Source: Aphrophora alni
Lineage: Eukaryota > Arthropoda > Insecta > Hemiptera > Aphrophoridae
Direction: 5' to 3'
Assembly: GCA_963513935.1 (NCBI GenBank)
Contig: OY740769.1
Span: forward strand, 37,289,120 to 37,353,119
DNA: 64,000 bases
Shown piece by piece: positions 13,301 to 27,319 of the stretch. The notes beneath the pieces were generated by a model. That model was not told the DNA's origin. It worked only from the letters and a program-made list of their open reading frames with translations, and searched no databases. Position 1 is the first letter of the stretch. Every line of letters begins with the position of its first letter. The position numbers and the translations under genes were made by a program.

Positions 13301-16300
13301 TATTCACATTTATACTAAAAAACATTTGTAATACTTGAAAAAAATGTTAAAAATTTTTTTCTATGCTCAATTGGACTTTGAAGTGAAATTTAGCCTTCGA
13401 TTTTTGTGTGTGTTTTTGTTCTTTGCCATACTGACTCCAAAATTATTTTTCAAACTTTTTTTTCAATACACTACTAAATTCTATGAACCTTTCTGAATAT
13501 AATGATATATAGAAGGTGTGTTTTCCATAAATATAAGTATTTTTGGTGAATTTTTGAAAATAAGCTGACCAATTTCCCTTTTTTTGTAAAACAATTTTTA
13601 AAATGTAACAAATTAATTTTTTTTTCTAAATATATTCACAAATATTATACAAAACTTATGTATATCTTGAAAAATGTGGTAAGCTAATTGATTTTGGATG
13701 AAACAGGTTTTTCTGAAAAATGTTAACATCATTTTTTGACATCTAACATACTCCAAAACCGTTTCGTATATTTTTTTTTATTATTATTTTTTTTATATAG
13801 ATTAATTCTACATCTCTTTCTAAGAAAAATGATATCCTATAAGTTAAGTTTTGTGTAAAAATAATATATTTTATTAATTTTTAAACAAACGAAGAAAATT
13901 AACATTGCTATGTTTTGCCAGATCTAGGGTTAAATAGGCTTTTTTGGTAAGATAACCCTGAGTCATAAATTTGTACAGAGTACATGGTAATTAAGAAATT
14001 TATATCAGACTATCTACAAAATATTTTAACGTAATCATTCATTTAAGTTAAATATTTATTACTTACATAATAATAGTTTGTTGTTGGAGACATTACAACT
14101 ATATAGAAAATTCTAGTTTAGGATTTATGGTATAGAATTTTTATAGTTATTGTGTTAATACAGTTAATTAAAAAAAGTACATTATATATTTCATGAATAT
14201 ATCTTTTGTTATGTGATATTATTTGAATATTTTGTTATATGATGTTTAAATAAAACAGTAATGTATCAGAGACAAATAGGACATTACTGTTTCTTTGCAT
14301 ATCCAATGTTTTTAATTGCAGGAAGGAGACACAAGTACGAAAGGGAGAACTTCAGATACAGAAGACTCGGATGATGACATGCCTGATGTGGATTTAACAA
14401 CTGGGTCTAAAGATACTTGTATTTTAGAGGTCAGAAATTGTTTGATTTTTATAGGGATTAAAAGATAAATTGAGCCATCTTGTCTTCTTGAGCAAACTTC
14501 AAATCACTTACTATAATTATTTTTCACTTAAACCGTTTATTCTTCTATCTTTGTTTAGTTTCATTATAAAATTATTTCACTTAATACATAAATATTTCAT
14601 GATGCGGTTTTTAATTATTTACATTTTTATAATAACTAAATGAAAGAAACACAATTTTCCACAATAAACACTATTTGTTCAAGACAACTCAATGACTAAG
14701 TCACCATTCTCAGTACACAAACCTTCTTTATATTGTACTACAGCTTTATTTATACATTAGATGTAACTTCTAGAAACTCCTATAGATAGCTATCTATATT
14801 ATTGCTACATTGATACAGTTAGCTAACTGTAGGTGGTTCTAGAAGTTAGTCAATGCCCATTATAGTTACTATAAATATATTGCTTAGTTAAATAGATATA
14901 CCAACCCTATATTAGCTATATTTTGTTTGTTTTATCTAGTGTATCACTGAGAATGTTGACATTACCTTTGATAATTAAATATTATATTGTGAGAATAGTT
15001 CTATTTATTATTCCAGGACCTTCTTACAAGTCCAGCAATTTATTTTTATGTGATTTTGTCACTCTTTCATATAGTGTATTTAAAATTTTTTAAATAAGGA
15101 TATAGTACAGCAGCATGTATATAGCATGAGCTGTGGCTAGATAAGATATGATTTTTTTTAAAGATTTTGAGTAGTCGCCATTTTTAAATATATGAACTGA
15201 ATTTGGGAGTTATTGAACTCAACAACACCTAAAAAATGTGTGTTTTATAAGTAGTGTTGGCTAGTACGTTGTCATTAAATTAAACATCAAGTTATTTATT
15301 AATTAAAAACCTTTCTGGGGTGAGTGATTAGGCCTTACTCATCATTAACTCTCTAAACAAATCATTCAATGTGACACACTGTAAATTTACGTCTTTCAAT
15401 GTAATCAAATATAGGCTTAATTTATTTTATTTTAAATATAACATATTTTATTGGCCTAACTATATGTAGAGTTTAAAACAAAAAGTGTTGTTAACCACAA
15501 ACGGGACTTATAGCAGCAGAAAGTACAGTAATGTAAAGAAGGATGGGGCGAGGGCTTATGATTCCTAGAAACTGCCTCATTAGTGCATGTAGCTGCTGAG
15601 TTTCGCCAAAGCGGTGATTGTTTGAAGTATACAGAGGTAATGCCGTGGCGGTGATGTTCTTTGACATCTGACTCTTTTCTCAAGTTCATTGCATAAAAGA
15701 TGAAAAACATCTTTGAAAGTTTTGATTTGCGCCAAAGCGGTGATTGTTTGATCTGTACAGAAGTAATGACATGGTTATATGCGGTTTCACTTTACGTGGC
15801 ACTTTCCCTCAACGCATCTACCGCTTATTAAAGGGAACTATCTGTACCCAACAAAATTTCCGTTTCCACGTTAGACAGTTTTGTATTAAATTACATTGGT
15901 GTACGCAATTTATTTTCCGTTTACCCAGGTTTCCGTTTTAAAAAGGGTCTATTTTAGGTAGGTTTTACTGTATTATATTTAGGTAATAAACATTTAAGGT
16001 CTCCGCTATAAGAGAATTTTTCATCTTGAGGCAATTCCTTGACGTACTGATGGAATTGTCTCAATAATTGTACCTTTCCCAATCCTTTGCACAAGGTACA
16101 TATCATGTCTTTACTATAAGGCACACCTCTTTCTTCCCTTCTGATACAATGGTAATGTGATGTAACTCTGAGCATTGTTGTTAAGCACGGAAAATTTGTA
16201 AAGCTGCTTAGACACTGTGAAAATGATCACCGACTATAGCCAATTTTTTGCCTATAAACTTGTTGTCGTTATCTTGGAAGGCGTGAAATTCAACCACTGC

Positions 16301-19300
16301 AGCCTGCATGTTTCTTAAACAACTTGATTTTGTCATACAATTTGTCCACCTCGGGGAACGTGCTACATATCAGCTCATTGCTGGCCAAGATCTCAATGAT
16401 GTAGGAGCACAAATCTTTCTCAATATAAAACAATTCGATGACATGTCATACTTTCCTCTAGTAACCCCCATTCGTCACTGCTCAAGGTCATTGTAGAGTG
16501 CTGTCCGTACTACAATTGAATTGTAGCGTACCGTTTTTGCCCGTACCGTTTCGCGAAAAGATTGTGCAATATTATGTCACTGATAGTGAGATTGAATTTA
16601 CACGTTCCCTTGTCGCTGAGAATGGACAATATAGATTTGAGTTGATGATTGAAAAAAAAAAAATTTATTACCGGTTTTCACTAAAAGTCCGAGACCGAAA
16701 CCTGTGTGTTGTAAATTTATCATTAGCGGAACATGACCAGACCTACATGAAAAGGATTAAAAACAATTCAAGAGAGCATATATATCAAAAGAGTATAATG
16801 CTAAATTGTTTATTTACCGCCTTCAGATGCTATTTAAATCTCCATTTGATACTAAAAGATATTTGTACACACACATAAAGTAATTGAGATTTTCTAAACC
16901 AAGAAATTTTATATAGTACGGTTTACACTATTGACCGAAGGTACTTGGTAGAACTCCATTTTAATGAAAAACCAAACACAATATTTAGTAAATTCTACAA
17001 TTTTATTGAGTCTTGCCGACCATACTGGTGCTACACTCTGGTAACCAATGTAAATTATATAAATCATATAAATATATATTACACATTATATTAACATAAA
17101 AAATATTGGTAGAGCTCTTTAGTGGCGGTGGCCAACGGTAACATTATAAATCATATAAAGTAAATATACATTAATCAACGTCTGCAATACTGTATGTAAA
17201 ATACATAATTAAATTAAACTTAGGTGGTGGTGCTCCCTGGTATCGATAAAGTAAACTATTAAATAGCACTATACTATCAACAACGCTCCCAACAGTGCTT
17301 GGAGTAACCAATGTCTAATGTAGGTAAAATATATATTAAAAATAATCCGAGATGGTGGTGCGCCCTATTCTTTACACAATAAACTATTAAATGACACTGT
17401 AGTAACAGCCAACACTACTGACACAACATGGCCGCTTTATACTCCCTTAAGAATACGACGAGTAATACTATGCACAATAGCTCAGTCGGTATAGTCTCAG
17501 GCTTCAAATCCAGACTTCATTGGTTCAGTCCCACTGGAAAATAAAAACTTAAGGGTGTGACGTCAAGGAACATGAGGTCAGGGTGTAACATCATCCCAGT
17601 AGTTGTGATATCATCCCATCCGTCTTCCTGCTCAGTTTTTTCGAAACATTTTATTAGGTCTAGTTTCAAGTCCTTCACATTACTCACGACTCTCAACTGA
17701 AAAATCCTACGTGTTTTAGGAATTGTGGGTAAACATTTACATACAAACTATACGCAGTAGATCACTTCGTTTAGGAGATACTGAAAAAAAAAAAATTTTA
17801 AATCCAGTTATATTTACAAAAAATAATTTGACAATCATGTTTTATTACTAAATTTAATTGGAGGCATAGCAGTGTACTTATTTAGCGTTTGTAAATATCG
17901 TTTGCATCAAAGTCCGAACGCCTCCTAAACAACTGCTCATAACATTCGCTTCCATCATAGAACTGTGCAATGAGTTTTTTTCTTTAGTTTGAATGGTTCT
18001 AAGTTTTTCTTGACTGCCTCAAAAAGTCCTAGACCTGTGCGGTCTTGTAGATTAACAAAAGAAAGAAATATTTCAATAGGCTTATCAGCTTTAATAAACT
18101 TAACAAAATTACAAATTGACTTCTGCATGTTATGTCTGTTGTCTCATTGGCTTGAACAGAGACAAATTAGTCAACTCATTTTGAATATCATGTGATGTAT
18201 ATTTAGAGACAGAAGCATTGGTTAAATGGTCGACTAGTACCCTATCTAGATTACAGAGCATTGACAATAAATCTAAAAAGTTTCCACGATTTAAAAAAAA
18301 TATCTGTTCCCTAAGTCCGATATTCATTAAGAGCTATTTCGTGGATACCGCAAAACTTAATACAATCGATAATATTCTAATTTTACTAATAACGTGTATT
18401 TTTTTTACTTGTTCGTTATGTTTTTGAATCAAATATTTAACACCAGAATCAATATTTGCTGCAATTTTTACAATTCTCAAAGTTTTGAATTTATTGCATT
18501 TGTTAAATATATTTCACATTCTTCATGTTTTAAAATTATTTCTCCTAAATCTTGAAGATCTCTACAACTGGTTGCGGTGATTGGGTACTCGTTAAAAAGC
18601 AACAATGCTGCCTCGGGGCCCATTGAGGAGAGTTAGGAAGAAATGGGAATTAATTGAGGTGAGGACCATTGATTCTACCATTTTTCGACTCGCCCGACCT
18701 TACTCATATGCCATAGATTTGTCTCATTTGACCAACCATTTTTGTACAAATCCCTAAATTGGAAACAATTTTTAACTAAATATATGACTAAATTAAATTA
18801 CGTGATCTTCAAATTTCATGAAATTAAATGGTTTGAACAAGTTTAAATCACTCGGCCTAACCGACCATCCCGTTGATTTTTCTTACGAAATTAATTTATT
18901 ATTAATATAATTTTAGAGTGTGAATGCGGGGAATTCACTAAGGGTCCTCCGACCCATTTCCCAAATTCGACTAGGTGGTCATTTCTGCAATATTAAACCA
19001 CATCTTGAATTGAGATATAACGCACAGCTAATCAACTATCCCGTTTCTAGGGTGCTCACTAAGTGTGTCACTGTAAGCCTGTGCTGTGCATACCTTTTTT
19101 TCGAAAGGAGGGGGGAATATAGTTTCTCCTTAGTGTTTGATAAACACCTCCGGGTGCTGGCTCATGCAACTCATGATACCCACTTGAAATGTGGGCACCA
19201 CACGGTCAATGTCCACACACTCTCTTTAACAGTATCATGACCAAAAATCAAACAATAAAAACAAAATAAACTTAGTTTTTCTAGACTTACGGTATGCCAG

Positions 19301-22300
19301 GATTTTTTAGAAAACCAGGAATTACAAAATGTTCTTCTTTTCTCACCATCTATTAGAAAAAAAGAAAAATCCTTCGGCTGATGAGGTCCTAACCTCGTCC
19401 CTAAATTTTTTCCTCTAACATAAAACTATTAAAAGAAACTTTTAATAAACTGTCGACTTCATTCATTGTGTAAACTATATAATATTAATGTTAAAACTAA
19501 ACTAAACACTAACTTTTAGACAAACATAAACATTTATGATATTACAAATACCCCAAAATATACAATTAAAAACACACGAGATAGACTGAAACTGGTCCAA
19601 AGCTTATCCATTTAAATGCATTGAAAGACACATGTGCTTCCCCCACCCTGCTCTATACCACACAACTTTTGTTATGTAGTCAGTTAGGCCTGGGCCAGAC
19701 ATTGATGGCACGTTTCGCCATCTCAATTCTGTATTATTTTTAATATTATTGAGAAGTGGTAGACGGCATATACTATAGCTATTTCTTATTAATATTAAAT
19801 AATAAAATTGTTTATTTAAATGATATTTATTATTATTTTAAAGATGAATAATTTTAAATAAATTTTCTTTAAAAATATTTGTGGGATCTCTCCCCCCCCC
19901 CCCGGCCCTAAATGAAACGCCGTCACTGTCACCCGAGTTCATTATGAATTAAATTTTTCACCATGTTTTAAAAAAATGTTTAAGAGTTAGTGAAGACACA
20001 AACTACCAAATATATATATATATATATATAGTACAATTTTATTATATACAATTTTGTACAATGTTATATTAAGAATCCTAGGGCCCTTAGGATCAAACAT
20101 ATATTTAATCACAATAGCTAATTTTCTATTCAAAAATTGGTTAAAATTAGTACTTTTATGCTCGCAAACATTTGCACAGTTCTCTTATAGAAAACTGTAT
20201 ATTTATAGTACCAAGTATCATGTTTTATGCATTATAGGTAGATGATGCCGAAGACGCACATGTAATATGCCAGCTAATAGATGCTCATCCACCTGAAGGA
20301 TTCCATGTCATGGCTTCAGAACATATCCCAGGACTTGAAGACTTAGAGGTTGTAACAAACTTACAGATGTTTACTCAAGTTTGGAGATCAAGAATACCAC
20401 CAAATGTTCAGATGACTTCTCTCAACAAGCATTTTCATAGACTTTTACAGGTAATCTTTCATTTACACAGTGTTCCAGGAGAGAGGGTAAAGTATATAAA
20501 CAAAAAGAAAGTCTTTAATGAACACCGTGTTGAAATTCATTAATTGATATATCCTCTAATGTCAATTAGAGGAACAATAATTAAATTCACTATAATTGCA
20601 ATAATTATTATTTAGTTTATGTCGTTAAATACCTATATCCACATTTTGAGAACATGATTGTCATCATCATGTTATTGCTAAATTATAACTAACATATAAA
20701 TATAATCTGAACATAATGGTAACCTATTTTTGTTTTATTTATTTTTTACACTTTTAGCAACAACATCAAATTACTTAAAGGTACAATCAGTTACATTAAT
20801 ATACTTATAACATAATAATATTATTGTTTATCATATATTATCATATATCATCAATTATAACATAACAAATCTGAGAAACATAGATAAAAACAACAATATA
20901 CATAGTTCAAAATATTAATAGATAAATAAAACAACAATATTCATAATTTCAAATAAAATCAAAATAAACTCAAATATTTAAATGTATCTTGAAATAGTTA
21001 AAGTCTTTATAGTGGAGATGTCAAAATTCTGAAGTCTATAGTTCCAATCTACACAGATTCTCTTCATGATGTCAGTACGAAAATGAAATAAATTATTTGT
21101 TGAATGATTAGATATGTAAAATGTCAGAACAGTTCTCAGAGGGCAAAACAGAACAAAACTATAATGCTGCAAGCACCTCAAGAGTAGTTGCTCTCTGAGC
21201 GTATCTCTAACTTGTAGAAGAAATTAAAACTATGTTTTAAAAATCTCATTTCTATATTATCAATTTTTCATGTTGTGTTATTAGAACATTTTTAACATAG
21301 AATTTAATAAAGTTATTTGAACACATTCAAGTCTTATAAGGCTTTTTATACAAGATTTCCAAATTACAGAGACATAAACCACAACATCAGCATAATACAA
21401 AAACGAGAGTGTTCTATGCTCCCTTATATCCACCATCTGCCTTCTGATAAATGCCAACATTAATTTGTGTAGCCTTGTTGCATACATGTTCAAATTAAGG
21501 TTGAAATTTGAGGGCACTGTCCAATAGCATCACCAAGATCATGAACCAGACAAATTCTCGAAGTTCATAGGGTGAAGGAATAACAGTCTTTCTACCATTG
21601 AATGTGATAAACTCGCATTCCTACTGAGGAGTGGTAGGTCACCATTTATCAGATTTATTATCCTCTCCATGTGTGTCCCCATGTTAGTCTCCATGTGTGT
21701 GTGTTTGTTTTAATCTTAAACATGTACTTCTCCTTCAATTGAGCGATCTAACCCTTTAGCTCGTCACAAGAGCTTAATGTGCTCTCAAATAAATAAAGAT
21801 GGTTTGATATTCCAGAAAGACCCATATCTTCCATGATTTTTTAATCTACCTGAACTTGTTGTCTTGAGGTATTTTTCCTTATCAAAGTGTTTACATTTGA
21901 AGGTCAGGTGCTCTGTAATTTCCTCTTGCAAGCCACATTTCCTCCACAGAATCTCACCATTTAAATGTTTATCCATTGCATATGTTTATGGGGCTGTGTC
22001 ATATAATAAGCCCCACCATCTTTCTTAATTACACCTCTCTACAAAAAAAAAAAAAAATTGGTTCTGAGCCAAATCTGTACTTACCAAGCCGGCTATCTGT
22101 GAAACCTTAAATGGAAGGATGTACAAATGTTTAGTTACAATGTTTAGTAATAAATGTTTAGTTACACATGCTGATTTTGAAAGTATAAATTTTTATTTAA
22201 AATGGAAAGCAAGCATTGATGTTATTATTATTTAACTTAAATCTAAATACAAAATCTTAATTCTAATATTTATCCAAGTTTTAAAAACATCTTTTAATTG

Positions 22301-25300
22301 TTTAAGAGAGTTTGGTTATATAATCATTACATTTTACTTACAGTTTTTTAGATCGGTTTCATTTTTGACTATCTTTATCCAAAACATATCACTTTTTGTA
22401 CTTGCACTCACATAATTGTAGACTCATGTTGAAAACATCTGTCTTCAAAGAGAGATTTACATTTTAATATGTCCACACCACTCGACATTCAACAAACAAG
22501 TTTTTTACATTTAAACTCATCTGTACTGATCGACGCTCTGACAAGAAGAACACGTCTATCTTGTTTCACGTTCTAACCAAGAGAGCCTCGAAAAAGTAAG
22601 CGTCCTCTCACCCCTCCTCTCAATACAGTTTCAGAATCTTCCATAATTCTAACCAATCAGAAAAGTGTTTTAAGTTTATCTCCTTTATGTAGATATCACG
22701 CCATATGCTAGACACACCTTTGTTCTAGAATGTTCCATTGTCAAACTATGACGCAATTGTCTGTTTCTTTGTTTAATTAAAACAGATTATATAAATAATA
22801 TCTAAAGTTCACTTCTGTATTTATTATTTAAATTGTCAGTTATGATTTCCTTATCTTAAAGTTATTTACAATTACTTATTATTACAATTAATTTATTAAT
22901 TTTTATTTATTATTATTTATTGGTTGGAGGATATATATATATATATATATATTCTACTGTTGTAACTTTACATTGGGAATTTAACAAATTGAGGACACCT
23001 CCAGTTGGACATTTCTCAGTTTCGTTTCACTCAAAAAGAATTTTGTGTGATATCTCTTGTTACGAGCCATTGAATAATGGGTTGGTGTAATTCACTAGGC
23101 TTGTTAAAGTACCCAAACAGCAACCCTAATACAAACAAGTTATACCTCTGAATTGTGTTAACACATTCATATTTCAAGCTTTTATAGCAATAATTGAATT
23201 TTTGTGATTTTTTTTCACAAAAGCCTTGAGAAAGATTATTAAAATATGGTTGAAACGTCTGCAATTAATGTAGAAAAACAACGCAATCCAATTTTAATAT
23301 CTTCTCATTCATTTTGTAAACTGAAATGTTGAATAAGCTTGTAAATGTGTATTATGTTTGCAGGGTGTTTATTTTAAATTGAGAAGAATGACACCTTGTG
23401 CGATAGGCAACATTAGATTTCGAGTAGAACTCCCAGAGCCTGATGAGATGCAAATCTCTCTCGTTGGTAAGTATCAGAGCTTAATGAAGTAAGGACACTA
23501 AATGTATTCTTAAACCATTTTAATTTTCAGTACTACATATTATACGGACCAATGAAATAAATAGGTTAGGCTAAGTTACTATTGTTAAATAGTTAATTTA
23601 ATATGTAAGTACCAATGTTAGTATAAAGATTAGACAAACTTCAATTTTCAACATTTTATTTATAAAAACTTACAAATAGAATGATGGTTTTAACAACAGC
23701 ATGAATTTTGCGATGTCAACTAGTAGTGTCTCAAAACAATCTCCGCCCTTCGCTTTCATAGCCGACTGCCACATGAATTCAAATAAATATGTATCAAGAT
23801 GATATTGACCCATCCCAATATGTTTTTTATTTCTCCATTTTGCAAAACTCCACATTATTTCTACATGTTGTGTGTTACCGCCAAATTCAGGACCTATAAA
23901 TTTACAGTTATGATGGACCTTAAAATGTCCAGACCTGGCTCTGTTAAGTTCTTCTATTTTATAACCTTTCCAACAGTCAGGTGATCAACAATATTGAGCA
24001 AAAAGTAAACAACAATACTGTGGTGGTAAACTCAAATGGTGGTTATCAGACCATAACTTTCCACGTTATTAGAGTTCGAAAGTTCTCTTAATTTTTCGTT
24101 GACCGTTTTCTGATCCTTTTAGATTTCTGAAGATTTTTCTTTGGTTTCTTCTTCGCTTTTCATTGAAACAAAAGATTCTTCTTGGTTTATCATTGTAGTC
24201 CATTTGGTTGCGAAGTTATTCGTCGTCCAAGATTTTAAATTTTGCGTATTTTTTGTTTTAGTGAACCCCCCCCCATTTTATGTTATATATTATTATTATA
24301 GTAATAATATGTTTAACCTTACAATAATATGTATTCTTATTCTATATTTATGATACATTTCCATATATTATTGTTTAATATCTCTAATTTTGATTTGGAA
24401 ACTTTTACCACTGTTTATTTATTTCCCACAAATGTTTTACCCAATTTTGACCAAACTTTCCACAAATTGTGCCCATTTACATTTTCTATCATTCGTTATT
24501 TTTACTTTCTCAAAACATTTATTGACTTTTCTTTTATTTGAGAGAAAAGTCTCAAGAATGGACTTTGTCACCATTTTCTCAAAGAACTACTTAAATACGG
24601 TGTAAATTTTTTCTTTTGAATTATTTCATTACCCCAATTTGCCTTTATTTAACCTCATTTAGTTTTTCAAAATACCTTGTATTTTGGATTTTGATATTTT
24701 CAACATCATGTTTTTATTGATAGCTTTTAAACTATTAAAGCTATTAAATTTCTTTTTATACATTCTTAAATAATCAGATTCACTTAATTTTGTATATAAA
24801 AAATCTTTTTAAATTTCAATAAAATAAAGTTTGTGTATAGTTGCTATACATTAGAAATTGTGTTACTTCATGTCGAATAAGAGGCTGCTTCAAGACGGCT
24901 ACCTATTACTCCTACTATCATATGAAACCAGCTTTGCATCATGTCCCAACCTGACATTCTACACTTAGAAATTGTTTTATTTTTTCAGAATTTTTTATTT
25001 TTAGGATATTTTTGGGACACTTGAAGAGTTTGGTGAGAAGCCAAACCGTTTCAGTATGTACACTCTTTTTATCAGGGAAATAGAATGTTTCCAGATTATC
25101 TGAATTTTGTTTTAACCGAATGACCTTCGGTCCCATCGAGTTTGGATAATCGAGACTACTGTAAATTTTAAGTAAAAATACAGTAATTATTTTTGAAATA
25201 TTTATTTTATAAATTGGCAATACAGCATTAATAGCTGATCAACAATTAAAGTTTTTGCATTGAATATTATTTGAATCATTTTGTTAGGTTAGCTATAAAA

Positions 25301-27288
25301 TTTTATCAGGTACTGCATTTGGTTTAGTTTCTAGGCCACTAAAAGAATCCTTTTAACATGTTTAGGTTTATACAACAACTTTTTGACATACACATAAAAC
25401 ATTAGTAAATTTCATTTTTCTATTAAAAACTTATACAGTTTAGTTTTTACAGTATATATTTAAAAGACATACAATTTCTTCAGACTGTATTTTCTATTTT
25501 ATAAGACTTTTGTTTTATTTTATTTTTTTAACAAAATTTTCTAAAATTGTATTTTATACTCTGCATACCTTTTACTATGGTCAGAACAATTTATAAGGCA
25601 AAACAAAAATGAAAAAGCACTTATAATTTCACAAACAACAATTTATTGCTACAGCTGTTTCGCCGTTACTCATCGTCAGACAACTAAGAACTAAAAACTA
25701 AAATACAGGTCAACTTAACACTAACATCTAGGAATGAAGGTGGGGATGACCTGGTCATTGCCCCACCTCTGCTTTCATCCCCACCTTCATTCCTAGATGT
25801 TAGTGTTAAGTTGACCTGTATTTTAGTTTTTAGTTCTTAGTTGTCTGATGATGCCTAACGGCGAAACAGCTGTAGCAATAAATTGTTGTTTGTGAAATTA
25901 TAAGTGCTTTTTCATTTTTGTTTTGCCTTATTATGGAATTTCACTGAGTACCGACTGTAGTCACACTCAATAAGAACAATTTATATTTTTATAATGTAAA
26001 ATAAAGGATAAAATAAAGCTTAAAGTTTCAAAAATGTAGTTGTTCGATGATGCCGCAAGGCGAAACAATTGTAGCTCATTTATATTATTAAAACATTTTT
26101 GAAACTTTAAGCTTTATTGCTTTATTTTATCCTTGAATATGGAGTTTCAACAAGAAATATCTGCTATTACATTAAAAATGTAAAATAAAATTCATTTTAA
26201 GTGGAAAAATATGGCATTGTTTATAAATCCGGAAATTTTTCCTTGTGCACATTAAGATTCTCATGTTATGAAATCCATGTTATCTCTCCCAGGTTAAATC
26301 ACAAAAATCAACTTAACCCAGCCTCCAGTAGGTAGTATCTGATAAAGTGTGCATTGCATGACACTGTGAAACAAAATTGGTAAGTTATAATGTGCCATAA
26401 ATATATATATGTTGGTATAGTATTGTATAAAACATTTGTCAAGTACTTTTAATGGGCAAAGAAGGAATTTGTGAACATGTTGTCTTATAGTCAGAATATA
26501 TACTTGAAAATTTAGTATATTAATCCGTAATGTGTAATATTATAGGCATGGCTTTGGGATTAGGAGAAGTTGACAAGAGTAGACATTTAAGAAGAAAAAT
26601 TATTGCTCAGCCCGGAAGTAAAGATCTGGGGAAAAGATCTGGTGAGTGAAGTCCTGTGTTATGTTACCGATATTCATTACTTTTTTTATGGTAAAATTTT
26701 ATTATATTTTAAATTGTGAAAGTTGTAAAAATGTGTTTATAAATATTAAATTAATAGGGACTCTATCTGTATCTATGCTTTTTTTCATGTAGTCTTGGAT
26801 TAGATCCCTCTCCTTCATCTTTCCTATCAAGTCTCTCTTGACCAACTCTTGTTTTTCTCTGAGTCTGATGCTATTGAGTATTCGAGGGCTACAAGTCATT
26901 ATGTTCTTTTCTTCCTTTTAATTAGGTGATGATGATTGAAAGGTTTTTTGCTTATTAAACAACAACAACAAAGTTAAATAAATGGAAACAGAAATATATC
27001 ACAGAAAATTATTGAATATCCTCAGATCACAGCTGTAAAGAGCTTACTTGAGATAACAAATTTGTTTTAAGAATTAACACTGTTGTTGGTAATTATGTAG
27101 AATACCCAAACTGAAAACTCAAACAATAACATAACTATATTTTTACTATTTTAATTTATAAAAATTAAAATAGTAAAAATTAAATTAAATAGTTTTTGTG
27201 TTTATAAATTGTATATATTTATTTCTTATTCAGATTAAAATTTGGGAGTTTTAAAATAAAAGTTAGAAATTTCAATTTTAGTTATACA

Positions 27289-27319
<31 letters not shown>

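Larger units (their letters stand above)
14430..20237 (+). other. C2CD5 intron with several decayed elements
   Basis: GTCAGA to ATTATAG, about 5.8 kb. It contains a terminal-repeat fragment (14640-14725), an unidentified degenerate ORF region (15450-16900), a diverged local repeat (17000-17420), a tRNA-like SINE head (17471-17542), a hAT remnant (17900-18560), and AT-rich DNA with a short poly-C run near 19891. The 18600-19260 block has a lower AT content and open frames but no motif I recognise. Confidence 0.75.
23467..26545 (+). other. C2CD5 intron with Merlin and Penelope-like pieces
   Basis: GTAAGT to ATTATAG. Contains the Merlin fragment (23670-23979) and two adjacent foldback repeats (25594-25932 and 26004-26134). 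The rest, 24000-25590, is AT-rich with nothing recognised. Confidence 0.75.

Noticed and set aside
17471..17542. Functional tRNA gene
   Set aside because: A and B boxes are present but the acceptor and anticodon stems do not pair, so a SINE head is more likely.
18920..19240. 106-residue + strand ORF as a gene
   Set aside because: No motif, no homologue recognised, inside an intron among transposon remnants.
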